The position numbers were made by a program, and so were the translations under genes. From NCBI GenBank assembly GCA_002435305.1, contig DJMH01000014.1:1-6077 (forward strand): DNA of 6,077 nucleotides, given 5' to 3'. The DNA is from Dehalococcoidia bacterium UBA6495. GTDB taxonomy: Bacteria > Chloroflexota > Dehalococcoidia > Lucifugimonadales > UBA826. The notes below the pieces were generated by a model. It had not been told where the DNA came from. It saw nothing but the letters and a program-made list of their open reading frames with translations, and did not search any database. Below, in pieces: positions 1 to 6,077 of this stretch (positions within the stretch are counted from its first letter, which is position 1; the number at the start of each line of letters is the position of its first letter).

Positions 1-621
1 TTGGTAAGAGATTTGGGTATCGCTATTGAGCAAACCGATGAGTTCACTCGTATATTTACGGAAAATCTTTCGTATGTAAAGGATATAGGAAGAGAAGAAA
101 ATGGACCAAGAATACTTACAACACCTCTACCGGATAAGATCGTACAAAACATAGTTGAAAATAAACCTGTTCCAATTGACTCTGTGATGAAACGTCCTTC
201 GTCACTGGTCGGAAAAGAGGGGTATTTACTTTTTATTGATACAACGGAGACGGCCAAAAATATTACCTCAGCTGTAATTTCCCAATTTCGAACGCTCGGT
301 ATACCAACTAAAAGTATCGGTCCTTATGATGATGTGGATGAACCTGAAAAGGCGGTGGCTACGGTATTGGTCCTAAATGCCTCTGGATTCAGTGAGGAAA
401 TTCAATTTACTGAAATATTTGCAGTCGGCGTGGCTAATGGAATTACACCTGGCAACGTTATCTTAGTTTCTGAATCAATAGAGTTCCAGAAATATTTCCC
501 GGCATCTGCTTTGAAGCAAGGTCAATTGATTACATACCAAGATGTGAACAGCTTAGTGATGGGATTATTAATGCATTTAACCGCAAAGGGCTGCCTATCA
601 ATGAAAATTTCAATCCCCTAA
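1..621 (+). CDS. Hypothetical protein, possibly 5'-truncated by the window edge
   Basis: I do not recognise this protein. The frame is open from the first base, where a TTG codon happens to lie, so the true start may be outside the window and the 206 residues may be only the C-terminal part. It ends at TAA. No signal peptide or membrane segment is visible. Residues about 73-192 look like an alternating alpha/beta domain: a strand (GYLLFID), a helix (TETAKNITSAVISQF), a strand (ATVLVLNASG), then an acidic helix (EEIQFTEIFAVGVANG) followed by a strand (NVILVS). That order loosely resembles Rossmann-like nucleotide-handling folds such as TIR or nucleoside deoxyribosyltransferase-like domains, but no diagnostic motif is present and this is only an inference. 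Residues 1-70 are charged and unassigned. It converges on hflX and is not part of that operon. I am fairly sure it is coding, because of its length and ordinary composition, and unsure of everything else. Confidence 0.6.
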   Translation: MVRDLGIAIEQTDEFTRIFTENLSYVKDIGREENGPRILTTPLPDKIVQNIVENKPVPIDSVMKRPSSLVGKEGYLLFIDTTETAKNITSAVISQFRTLGIPTKSIGPYDDVDEPEKAVATVLVLNASGFSEEIQFTEIFAVGVANGITPGNVILVSESIEFQKYFPASALKQGQLITYQDVNSLVMGLLMHLTAKGCLSMKISIP

Positions 622-672
622 CTTTACATAACATTTATAGTGCGCAATACCAGATGTACCAGAATAACCTTG

Positions 673-1782
673 CTATTGAGATATTCTCTTTTCAATTGTG
701 TTGATAAGCTCCCCTATCCCAAAGCCTGTTTCGGCTGAACAAAACACAGTTTGGTCAAACTGATCCATCAATTGGATGAGCGAAGGATCCCCATAAGCTT
801 TATATTCTTTTGGTAGGAGATCAATTTTATTCAAAGCTCCGATTTTAGGTTTGTCGGTCAAACCCAAATTTTCCAAGACTTCATTGACCGCGTAGCAATG
901 CTCGTACCGGTTTGGGTGGGAAATGTCAGAAACATGAACCAGCAGGTCGGCCTCTTCAGCCTCTTCTAAGGTGGCTCTGAAAGCGGCAACAAGGGTTGTC
1001 GGGAGTTTTTGTATAAAGCCTACAGTGTCTGTCAAAAGGATCTCTTTTCCGTTTTTCAATGGGATTTTGCGTGTCACAGGGTCTAACGTGGAAAAAAGTT
1101 TGTTTTCGGCGATTACTCCTGATGATGCTAAGGTATTCAATAAAGTGCTTTTTCCTGCATTGGTGTAACCCACGAGGGAGACAATTGGCAAATCAGAACG
1201 TTTTCTTCTCTGTCGATATCTTTGTCTATGTTCTCTGACTTTTTCAATGTCTTTTTTCAATTTATCAATGCGGTTCCTAGCAAGGCGGCGGTCTGTTTCA
1301 ATTTGCGATTCTCCAGGGCCTCTGGTACCTATACCTCCGCCTAGCCTTTCCAAATGAGTCCATTGGCCGGCTAATCTAGGTAGAAGATACTCATGTTGTG
1401 CCAAATCGACTTGCAATCTTCCTTCATGGGTTTGGGCCCTCGAGGCGAAAATATCTAAAATAAGGGCGGTTCGATCTATGACTTTGGTACCAGGGAGTGC
1501 ACTCTCAAGATTGAGCTGCTGAGTAGGTTTTAGTTCGTCGTCGCAGATGATGGTATCTATTTTCTTCTCTTTAACAATTTCTAAAAGCGATTCCAATTTT
1601 CCTTTACCGACATAGGTTTGCGTTGGCTTGGTTAATTGTTGGCTCACTATATCCACCACTTCGGCCCCTGCACCTGAGGCTAATTCCTTTAGTTCAGCTA
1701 TCGAATCTTTGGGCTTCCACCTGGTTCTAGATCCTTTGATATGAACCCCGACAAGCATCACTCGTTCGGGTTGCGCTGCCAC
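673..1782 (-). CDS. hflX: GTPase HflX (ribosome-associated, 50S-binding)
   Basis: HflX is a cytoplasmic GTPase of the Obg-HflX group. In characterised bacteria it binds the 50S subunit and splits stalled or stress-arrested ribosomes. The N-terminal HflX domain is present, with YVGKGKLE at 57-64. It is followed by the Gly-rich linker GGGIGTRGPGESQIETDRR (148-166) and a basic coiled-coil-like helix (about 167-195). The G domain has G1 GYTNAGKS (205-212), the G2 region FSTLDPVTR (230-238), G3 DTVG (252-255), G4 NKID (318-321) and G5 SAETG (349-353). At 369 residues it is compact but complete, since some relatives have a longer C-terminus. It is last in the cluster, 46 bases after dapL. The start given here is GTG, which has no ribosome-binding site. 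A GGAG at 1815-1812 points instead to an in-frame ATA at 1803, adding seven residues (see findings). The stop is TAG. Confidence 0.95.
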   Translation of the reverse strand: MAAQPERVMLVGVHIKGSRTRWKPKDSIAELKELASGAGAEVVDIVSQQLTKPTQTYVGKGKLESLLEIVKEKKIDTIICDDELKPTQQLNLESALPGTKVIDRTALILDIFASRAQTHEGRLQVDLAQHEYLLPRLAGQWTHLERLGGGIGTRGPGESQIETDRRLARNRIDKLKKDIEKVREHRQRYRQRRKRSDLPIVSLVGYTNAGKSTLLNTLASSGVIAENKLFSTLDPVTRKIPLKNGKEILLTDTVGFIQKLPTTLVAAFRATLEEAEEADLLVHVSDISHPNRYEHCYAVNEVLENLGLTDKPKIGALNKIDLLPKEYKAYGDPSLIQLMDQFDQTVFCSAETGFGIGELINTIEKRISQ

Positions 1783-1811
1783 AGTATGTAGTTTGGTATA
1801 TATGAGTTTTA

Positions 1812-1815
1812 CTCC
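1812..1815 (-). promoter_or_regulatory. Shine-Dalgarno-like GGAG upstream of hflX
   Basis: GGAG is read on the minus strand, 13 bases after the dapL stop codon. It is 8 bases from an in-frame ATA (1803-1801) but 29 bases from the GTG at 1782. No ATG, GTG or TTG lies in the hflX frame between them. The spacing is ideal for initiation at ATA and much too long for GTG, so this site bears on which start is used. Confidence 0.45.
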
Positions 1816-1828
1816 AATCCCTTGATGG

Positions 1829-3004
1829 CTATTTTTGAGGTATTTTCCAACCTTCTAATCTTTTTAGACCCTCCTTTAGGTCTGTTTCGGAAATTGTGAG
1901 AGAAAGACGTACGTAGCCTTCTCCACTAGGCCCGTAGCCGTTTCCGGCAGTCACTACTACGTTTTTTTCCTCTAAGAGTAATTCAGCAAATTCTGCCGAG
2001 GTATATCCAGCTGGAATCTTTGCCCAAACGTACAGACTTGCTTTCGGGGGATCAACATTTAATCCTATTTTATTTAAAGAATCGATAACCCTGTCTCGCC
2101 TCTTTTGATATAGGGCATTTCGAGCCTCAATTTCTTTGTCGGAGGTCTTCAGTGCTTCTATACCCATGTATTGGACCGCATTAGGTATGCCTGAATCCAA
2201 ATTAGATTTCACCACCATAAGCGCGTCAATCATCTCTGAATTTCCTACAGCCATCCCTACCCTCCATCCTGTCATGTTGTAACTTTTGGATAGCGAATGG
2301 AATTCCAGGCCGATATCCATGGCACCGGGGATTTCTAGAAAACTGATTGGACGATAACCATCGTATGCCACTTCGGTGTAACAGGCATCATGCATTATGG
2401 CAACATTGTATTGTTTACCAAAGCTAACCACATCAGCCAAATACCCCTTATCTACAATCGCCCCTGTGGGGTTGTTGGGATAATTTAGCCACATTACCTT
2501 AGAGTTTTTAGCTACATCTTCCGGGATATCGTCGAGGTCAGGAAGCCACCCGTTTTCTTCCTTTAGTGGCATCCAATGACATTCTCCCCCCGCAAACCAA
2601 GTGCCCACTGAATAAACTGGATATCCTGGGTCTGGGATCAAAGCAATGTCACCAGGGTCGACGAAACATAAGGCAACATGGCCTATACCTTCCTTCGCCC
2701 CTATGAGCGGGAGGACTTCTTTGTCTGGGTCCACTGATATGGAAAAGCGTTGTTGATACCAGCCTGACACTGCCTTGCGGAATTCTGGTAATCCGTCGGT
2801 TTCTGGATACCGATGATTGGGAGAATCCAGGGCCGTTCTGCTAAGTTCAGCTATCACGTTACTAGGAGTTTCCAGATCTGGATCACCAATCCCAAAGGAA
2901 ATTACGTTTATGCCCTCTGCTTTCTTCGCAGCAATTTTTCTGCTTATCTCTACGAAAAGGTATGGTGGTACAGTATCTAGTCGCTTTGCGAATCTCATTT
3001 TCAT
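1829..3004 (-). CDS. dapL: LL-diaminopimelate aminotransferase (DapL)
   Basis: A PLP-dependent class I/II aminotransferase. The DapL family converts tetrahydrodipicolinate directly to LL-2,6-diaminopimelate with glutamate as amino donor, bypassing the succinyl or acetyl steps of lysine synthesis. Visible features are the opening AKRLDTVPPYLF, FGIGDPDL (37-44), NHRYPETDG (63-71), PDPGYPVY (124-131), NYPNNPTG (174-181), HDACY (205-209), the PLP Schiff-base lysine K240 in SLSKSYNMTGWRVG, and the substrate-carboxylate arginine R366 in YVRLSL. The length of 391 residues is normal. Aspartate or other aminotransferases are close relatives, but the overall pattern matches the DapL type, and the adjacent dapF supports this. 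An AGGAG precedes two in-frame ATGs (3004 and 2998). The second gives MRFAKR, the usual family N-terminus, and has the better spacing, so the real protein may be 389 residues. It lies 45 bases after dapF and was probably co-transcribed with it. Confidence 0.94.
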   Translation of the reverse strand: MKMRFAKRLDTVPPYLFVEISRKIAAKKAEGINVISFGIGDPDLETPSNVIAELSRTALDSPNHRYPETDGLPEFRKAVSGWYQQRFSISVDPDKEVLPLIGAKEGIGHVALCFVDPGDIALIPDPGYPVYSVGTWFAGGECHWMPLKEENGWLPDLDDIPEDVAKNSKVMWLNYPNNPTGAIVDKGYLADVVSFGKQYNVAIMHDACYTEVAYDGYRPISFLEIPGAMDIGLEFHSLSKSYNMTGWRVGMAVGNSEMIDALMVVKSNLDSGIPNAVQYMGIEALKTSDKEIEARNALYQKRRDRVIDSLNKIGLNVDPPKASLYVWAKIPAGYTSAEFAELLLEEKNVVVTAGNGYGPSGEGYVRLSLTISETDLKEGLKRLEGWKIPQK

Positions 3005-3008
3005 TTAG

Positions 3009-3013
3009 CTCCT
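3009..3013 (-). promoter_or_regulatory. Ribosome-binding site of dapL (AGGAG)
   Basis: AGGAG on the minus strand is the clearest Shine-Dalgarno sequence in the cluster. It is 4 bases from the first ATG (3004) and 10 bases from the second in-frame ATG (2998). The short first spacing makes the second ATG a good candidate for the real start. Confidence 0.6.
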
Positions 3014-3049
3014 GATTTCAGCTTACAGTTGGTTCCAATGCTACAATTT

Positions 3050-3889
3050 TCAGTGAAAAAATCCCTTATATACTGTCTCTATAGGTCCTTCCAATTCCAC
3101 TTCCCCTACCCCATCCCAACGAACTGTTAAATCACCACCGGGTAATTTCAGGTTAACTTCACCCGACATAATTCCTTTCATATGAGCTGCCACAGCTACA
3201 GCACAGGCTCCCGTACCGCAGGCCATTGTGATTCCAGACCCTCTTTCCCAAACCCTCACCTTTAACTCTTTCCGGCTCAGCACATTTACAATTTCAAAGT
3301 TAATTTTGTTAGGAAAAATAATGTGATTTTCAACTTGAGGGCCTATCAATGCCAACGGAAAACTATCCACGTCATCGTCTATGAAAGCAACAGCATGGGG
3401 GTTTCCCATCGAGACAAAACCAAGAGATAAATCGTATCCATCGACACGCAGAGAATAATCGATAGTTGGATTATCGGAATCGATTCTGACTGGAACTTCT
3501 TGTGGGATCAGAATAGGAGGTCCCATACTGACCCTTGCACCGATCATTTGACTATTTTTTAAGATTGGGAACACGTCTAAATTTCCAGCCATTGTTTCAA
3601 CTTTGACTACCTGCAAATCGCAGCTTACCAAACCTTCATCTCTAGCAAAACTAACTAAACATCGTATTCCATTCCCACACATTTCTCCTTCGGAACCGTC
3701 AGCGTTGAACATACGCATTTTTAGGTCGGAATCGTTAGATGGTGGGGATGCGACGATTAGACCATCTGCCCCTATACCTTTGTGCCTGTCGCTGACAATT
3801 TGGGATATATGTTTCCAGTCAAGATCATACTCGAACCCGTTGACGAAGATATAGTCATTTCCTGCTCCATGCATTTTGGTGAATTTCAT
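3050..3889 (-). CDS. dapF: Diaminopimelate epimerase (DapF)
   Basis: A cytoplasmic, cofactor-independent racemase that interconverts LL- and meso-diaminopimelate by a two-cysteine mechanism. The meso form is the precursor of lysine and, in many bacteria, of peptidoglycan. Both catalytic cysteines are present: C71 in MCGNGIRC and C224 in ACGTGACA. Substrate-contact positions known from family structures also appear: N11 (GAGNDY), N62 (FNADGSE), N163 (GNPHAV), N197 (INFE) and E215-R216 (WERG). The two-lobed layout and the length of 279 residues are normal. Ile220 stands where many relatives have Glu in the GxGET segment, a tolerated-looking change. The ATG start gives the canonical MKFTKMHGAGND opening, but no strong Shine-Dalgarno is close to it. 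The gene follows miaA by 83 bases, the largest gap in the cluster, which holds a candidate internal promoter. It precedes dapL, whose product makes its substrate. Confidence 0.97.
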   Translation of the reverse strand: MKFTKMHGAGNDYIFVNGFEYDLDWKHISQIVSDRHKGIGADGLIVASPPSNDSDLKMRMFNADGSEGEMCGNGIRCLVSFARDEGLVSCDLQVVKVETMAGNLDVFPILKNSQMIGARVSMGPPILIPQEVPVRIDSDNPTIDYSLRVDGYDLSLGFVSMGNPHAVAFIDDDVDSFPLALIGPQVENHIIFPNKINFEIVNVLSRKELKVRVWERGSGITMACGTGACAVAVAAHMKGIMSGEVNLKLPGGDLTVRWDGVGEVELEGPIETVYKGFFH

Positions 3890-3931
3890 ATCTAACTTGT
3901 ACCTAATTAGTTGTTGGATTTGGTGCTAAGA

Positions 3932-3940
3932 ATTCTAACA
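3932..3940 (-). promoter_or_regulatory. Candidate extended -10 promoter for dapF-dapL-hflX
   Basis: In the 83-base miaA-dapF gap the minus strand reads TGTTAGAAT. This is an extended -10 element (TGn) with a hexamer matching TATAAT at five of six positions. A start around 3925 would leave a leader of roughly 36 bases before the dapF ATG. No good -35 hexamer is present at 15-18 bases, which extended -10 promoters can lack. The element overlaps an AGAATTCT palindrome. It is suggestive only. Confidence 0.3.
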
Positions 3941-3972
3941 TTGAATGGACTTCACAGGCCTGAGTAAGTGAT

Positions 3973-4881
3973 CTATGTCATCAAACGTGATATTTGATCT
4001 GATATTTTCTCAGGGTTTGACTCGTGTGAATCAAACCAGGTGACCGATCTGTCAATTCTACGGAACCAGTTACTCTGCGTGCGTATAAGCCGGTGGGTAC
4101 GTGATTTTATCTTCGAAATACAAAATGCCCAGGTTGAATTTCCAAGGAGGTATTCGGATATTTCTTTATATCCAATACCACCCATAGCCGAAAGATCGGT
4201 ACCGTAACCGGAGTCTAGTAATGTTTGGGTTTCTGGAATCCATCCATTTCTAATCATATCGTCTGCCCTGGAATCAACTTGCAGATATAGCCGATTTCTC
4301 GGCATCTGAATACCGAATATAGGCACGGTTCCTAGGTCGTGAAGGCCGTTTTGCAATGATATTTTGGCATAATTGTCAGTGTTGTGAATTTTTTCTAAGG
4401 CCCGTATAACCCTTCTTGGATTATGCAGATCGATGATGTTGGCCAAATCTGGAGAAGTATTGGTTAGTTCTTCTACTAAATTCTCCAAACCTAGTCTAGA
4501 TAAGCGATCAGACAAATGTTCTCTGAGTTGGGGGTTTGGAGGGCCGCCATCTAAAGTCCAATTCTCCAAAAGGGCTATTAGATATTGACCCGTTCCTCCA
4601 ACGAGGATTGGAATTTTTCCTCGGGACTGTATCTCGCATGCGGCATCAGATACCAACCCCTTGAATTCAAAGACACTAAAATTTTCATCAGGGTCCTTAC
4701 AATCGAACAAATGATGGGGAACAGATTTCGTATTTTCTAAGTTGGGCTTAGCAGTGCCAATAGTCATTCCTCTGTATATTTGGCGACTATCGGCGTTGAT
4801 AATCTCCCCGTCGATTTTATGGGCGAGATTGATACCTATCTCGCTTTTTCCTGTACCTGTAGGCCCTAGTATTACTATCAT
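3973..4881 (-). CDS. miaA: tRNA dimethylallyltransferase (MiaA)
   Basis: Transfers a dimethylallyl group from DMAPP to N6 of adenosine 37 in tRNAs reading codons that begin with U, the first step toward ms2i6A. In sequence order there is a P-loop GPTGTGKS (6-13), the DSRQIYRGMTIGTAKP block (31-46) carrying the conserved Asp and Gln-Tyr region, PHHLFD (55-60), the GGTGQY motif (95-100) with the catalytic-region Thr, NPRRVIRALE (154-163), a GGIGYKEI segment (234-241) and a basic C-terminal stretch ending in QSNWFRR (269-275). The usual KRQ-x-TWFR form is RTQSNWFRR here, still basic. At 302 residues it is slightly shorter than the E. coli enzyme. Its ATG overlaps the tpiA stop as ATGA. No Shine-Dalgarno is visible, so translation is probably coupled to tpiA. 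The enzyme family is certain; only the strength of coupling is inferred. Confidence 0.96.
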   Translation of the reverse strand: MIVILGPTGTGKSEIGINLAHKIDGEIINADSRQIYRGMTIGTAKPNLENTKSVPHHLFDCKDPDENFSVFEFKGLVSDAACEIQSRGKIPILVGGTGQYLIALLENWTLDGGPPNPQLREHLSDRLSRLGLENLVEELTNTSPDLANIIDLHNPRRVIRALEKIHNTDNYAKISLQNGLHDLGTVPIFGIQMPRNRLYLQVDSRADDMIRNGWIPETQTLLDSGYGTDLSAMGGIGYKEISEYLLGNSTWAFCISKIKSRTHRLIRTQSNWFRRIDRSVTWFDSHESNPEKISDQISRLMT

Positions 4882-5633
4882 TTTAAATATTGGGAATCTG
4901 AGGCCTTCTCTATAATCCTTAGGAAGTTGTCGGCTGTGAGGCCAGCACTACCAATTAGAACCCCATCAATTCCTTCTAGTGACAAGAATGACTTTATGTT
5001 TTTATCATTTATACTACCTCCATACAGGACTGGTATGTGCGGTGAGCCTTTCACTTTTCTAGATAAAAAAATCGTTTCATGAATAATTCCAGCGATTTTT
5101 TTTACTTCTTTAGGATCGGCAGAAATACCGGTACCGATGGCGTCAATTGGTTCGTAGGCGATCACAAATTTGCTTCTACTATCTATGCGGTTGAGTATCG
5201 ATTCAAGTTGAGCCTTGAGACCAGAATGGGGATCAATTTCCGTGCCATCTTCTTTGTTTACACAGATGACGGGAATTACACCAACATCAATTGCTAGAGT
5301 TGCTTTTCGGGCAATCATTTCATTTGTCTCACCAAGTGTGATTCGCCTTTCAGAATGCCCGAGTAGGACATAGTCACAAAATTTACCTAAGTTAGATAAG
5401 GATATAGAACCGGTAAGAGTGGTATTTGCCCCCAATGGGCCGTCCTGGGCGCCTACACTAACCATAGAAACCGAATCAAATATTAAGGAAACTGTGGCAA
5501 TTGAGACATCATCTGGAAATAAAACAATATTGATATTATGATATTGTTGAATAAAACGAGAATATAGACCGTCTGCTAACCCTTTGCTATCCTCTAAAGA
5601 AAGAGAATTTTTCCAATTGGCTAATATATACAT
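4878..5633 (-). CDS. tpiA: Triosephosphate isomerase, divergent
   Basis: A TIM-barrel enzyme that interconverts dihydroxyacetone phosphate and glyceraldehyde 3-phosphate in glycolysis and gluconeogenesis. All catalytic positions are visible: N6 and K8 (ANWKN), H93 in LGHSERR (91-97), and the base E161 in AYEPIDAIGTG (159-169). GAQDGPLGA (61-69) and YGGSI (204-208) are also typical. At 251 residues the length is normal. Several usually invariant spots differ: loop-6 PVW is PID, the KTA hinge is ISA, CVGE is CVNK, and the GG of the late phosphate-binding turn is GS (IGSAG, 227-231). The N-terminus is short, with NWKN rather than NWKMN. The family is clear; whether this is the main isomerase or a paralogue is not. 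It is first in the cluster and overlaps miaA by 4 bases. No Shine-Dalgarno precedes the ATG, and a TATAAT lies only 5 bases upstream, so the mRNA may be leaderless. Confidence 0.88.
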   Translation of the reverse strand: MYILANWKNSLSLEDSKGLADGLYSRFIQQYHNINIVLFPDDVSIATVSLIFDSVSMVSVGAQDGPLGANTTLTGSISLSNLGKFCDYVLLGHSERRITLGETNEMIARKATLAIDVGVIPVICVNKEDGTEIDPHSGLKAQLESILNRIDSRSKFVIAYEPIDAIGTGISADPKEVKKIAGIIHETIFLSRKVKGSPHIPVLYGGSINDKNIKSFLSLEGIDGVLIGSAGLTADNFLRIIEKASDSQYLK

Positions 5634-5638
5634 ATATT

Positions 5639-5666
5639 ATTATATCCAATACTCATTAAATCTCAT
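5639..5666 (-). promoter_or_regulatory. Candidate promoter of the tpiA-miaA cluster
   Basis: The minus strand shows a perfect -10 hexamer TATAAT (5644-5639). ATGAGA (5666-5661), 16 bases upstream, matches TTGACA at four of six positions. Only 5 bases separate the -10 from the tpiA ATG at 5633, so transcription would begin at or next to the A of the start codon. The area is AT-rich, so chance TATAAT matches are possible. Confidence 0.4.
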
Positions 5667-5780
5667 ATGTGGTACTTTATAGACATCCTACTAAATAACT
5701 TACCAAAAGGCATTATTTTGCTTTTTAGCGCTTTCTACACTACGTGTTTTGTAGCCTAAGGGTTTTCCTGGTGTGTATTT

Positions 5781-5815
5781 CTAAAACAAATAATTAGGCA
5801 GGAATTATTGTTTAG
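5781..5815. repeat. Imperfect inverted repeat (possible hairpin or binding site)
   Basis: The left arm CTAAAACAAATAATT (5781-5795) pairs with the right arm AATTATTGTTTAG (5803-5815) through 13 base pairs, with two unpaired A residues in the left arm. The loop is AGGCAGG. On the plus strand it is followed by a T-rich tract with a repeated GTTTA. The stem is almost all A-T, so it would be a weak terminator. A protein-binding site or chance in AT-rich DNA are alternatives. Confidence 0.35.
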
Positions 5816-6077
5816 TTTAGTTTAATTTGGATTCATTATATACTTTAAAGCAGGGATTTTAGATAGGATATTTGAGTGAGGGGTTATTTACAAAAAGGCC
5901 TGGTAGCTTAAAGAAATTTAACTCTGCTTTTGCATTTATATCCGGTGATCATAGAAAAAAATCCATTTTTGGTGTTTTGCGAGATGGATATCAGGTAAAT
6001 GCGGGTGTTTATTGGCTCCGATATACCATCAATATACCAATGATGTGTCAAAATTATCAGTGATGAGCATTATGTAG

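Larger units (their letters stand above)
5634..6077. other. AT-rich stretch upstream of tpiA with no convincing gene
   Basis: This stretch of about 440 bases holds no recognisable protein, tRNA or rRNA. A short plus-strand frame (5872-6063, TTG start, 63 codons) has no clear ribosome-binding site and no recognisable motif, so I do not call it a gene. What can be seen is a likely tpiA promoter next to its ATG, an imperfect inverted repeat at 5781-5815 followed by T-rich sequence, a small ACAC-TAC-GTGT hairpin at 5737-5747, and an 8-base direct repeat (ATATACCA) with an 11-base period at 6021-6039. It may hold regulatory DNA for the cluster or for a gene beyond the window edge, or it may be a decayed gene. 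Confidence 0.5.

Noticed and set aside
648..692. Possible terminator between the convergent genes (AGAATA/TATTCT arms, GAGA-TAT-TCTC, and a TACCAGA direct repeat)
   Set aside because: The stems are 4-6 base pairs and AT-rich, have long or overlapping loops, and partly lie inside the end of hflX. None makes a convincing intrinsic terminator.
3603..3854. Plus-strand open frame inside dapF
   Set aside because: It lies wholly antisense within a confidently identified gene and its translation shows no family features. The other short plus-strand frames inside hflX, dapL and tpiA were rejected for the same reason.
5880..5960. tRNA-like wording around GGCCTGGTAGCTTAAAG
   Set aside because: No acceptor-stem pairing and no T-loop motif (GTTC-A) follows at the expected distance.
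6023..6051. Perfect TTGACA on the minus strand at 6051-6046
   Set aside because: At a 16-18 base spacing the -10 candidates match poorly. The better TATATC is 20 bases away, and the site is about 400 bases from the nearest minus-strand gene.
5872..6063. Plus-strand frame of 63 codons starting at TTG
   Set aside because: It has no clear ribosome-binding site and no recognisable motif, and its composition is not clearly protein-like. Chance is a sufficient explanation at this length in AT-rich DNA.

Overview
The window looks like ordinary chromosomal DNA from an AT-leaning bacterium. Five housekeeping genes lie head to tail on the minus strand. In order of transcription they are tpiA-like (triosephosphate isomerase), miaA (tRNA dimethylallyltransferase), dapF (diaminopimelate epimerase), dapL (LL-diaminopimelate aminotransferase) and hflX (ribosome-associated GTPase). 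A DapL-type lysine route, together with the run miaA-dapF-dapL-hflX, recalls Dehalococcoidia (Chloroflexota). The modest GC content and short gaps would fit a marine SAR202-like member. This placement is inferred from recalled gene order and protein style, not from a search.

Layout. Bases 1-621 (+) hold an unrecognised reading frame that starts at the window edge and may be the end of a longer gene. It converges on hflX across a 51-base gap with no clear terminator. Bases 673-5633 (-) are the five-gene cluster: tpiA and miaA overlap by 4 bases, and the later gaps are 83, 45 and 46 bases. Bases 5634-6077 are an AT-rich stretch with no convincing gene. It contains a likely promoter for the cluster and an imperfect inverted repeat.

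How the genes relate. DapL and DapF catalyse consecutive steps: tetrahydrodipicolinate to LL-diaminopimelate, then to meso-diaminopimelate, the precursor of lysine and, where present, of peptidoglycan. MiaA and HflX both serve translation, through tRNA A37 prenylation and ribosome rescue or splitting. TpiA is central carbon metabolism. The cluster looks like a co-transcribed housekeeping unit rather than one pathway.

I found no mobile element, CRISPR array, RNA gene or clearly new system. The points most worth a second look are: an hflX start that looks like AUA; a TpiA with altered hinge and phosphate-loop residues; a tpiA promoter so close to the ATG that the mRNA may be leaderless; and the unidentified protein at the left edge.
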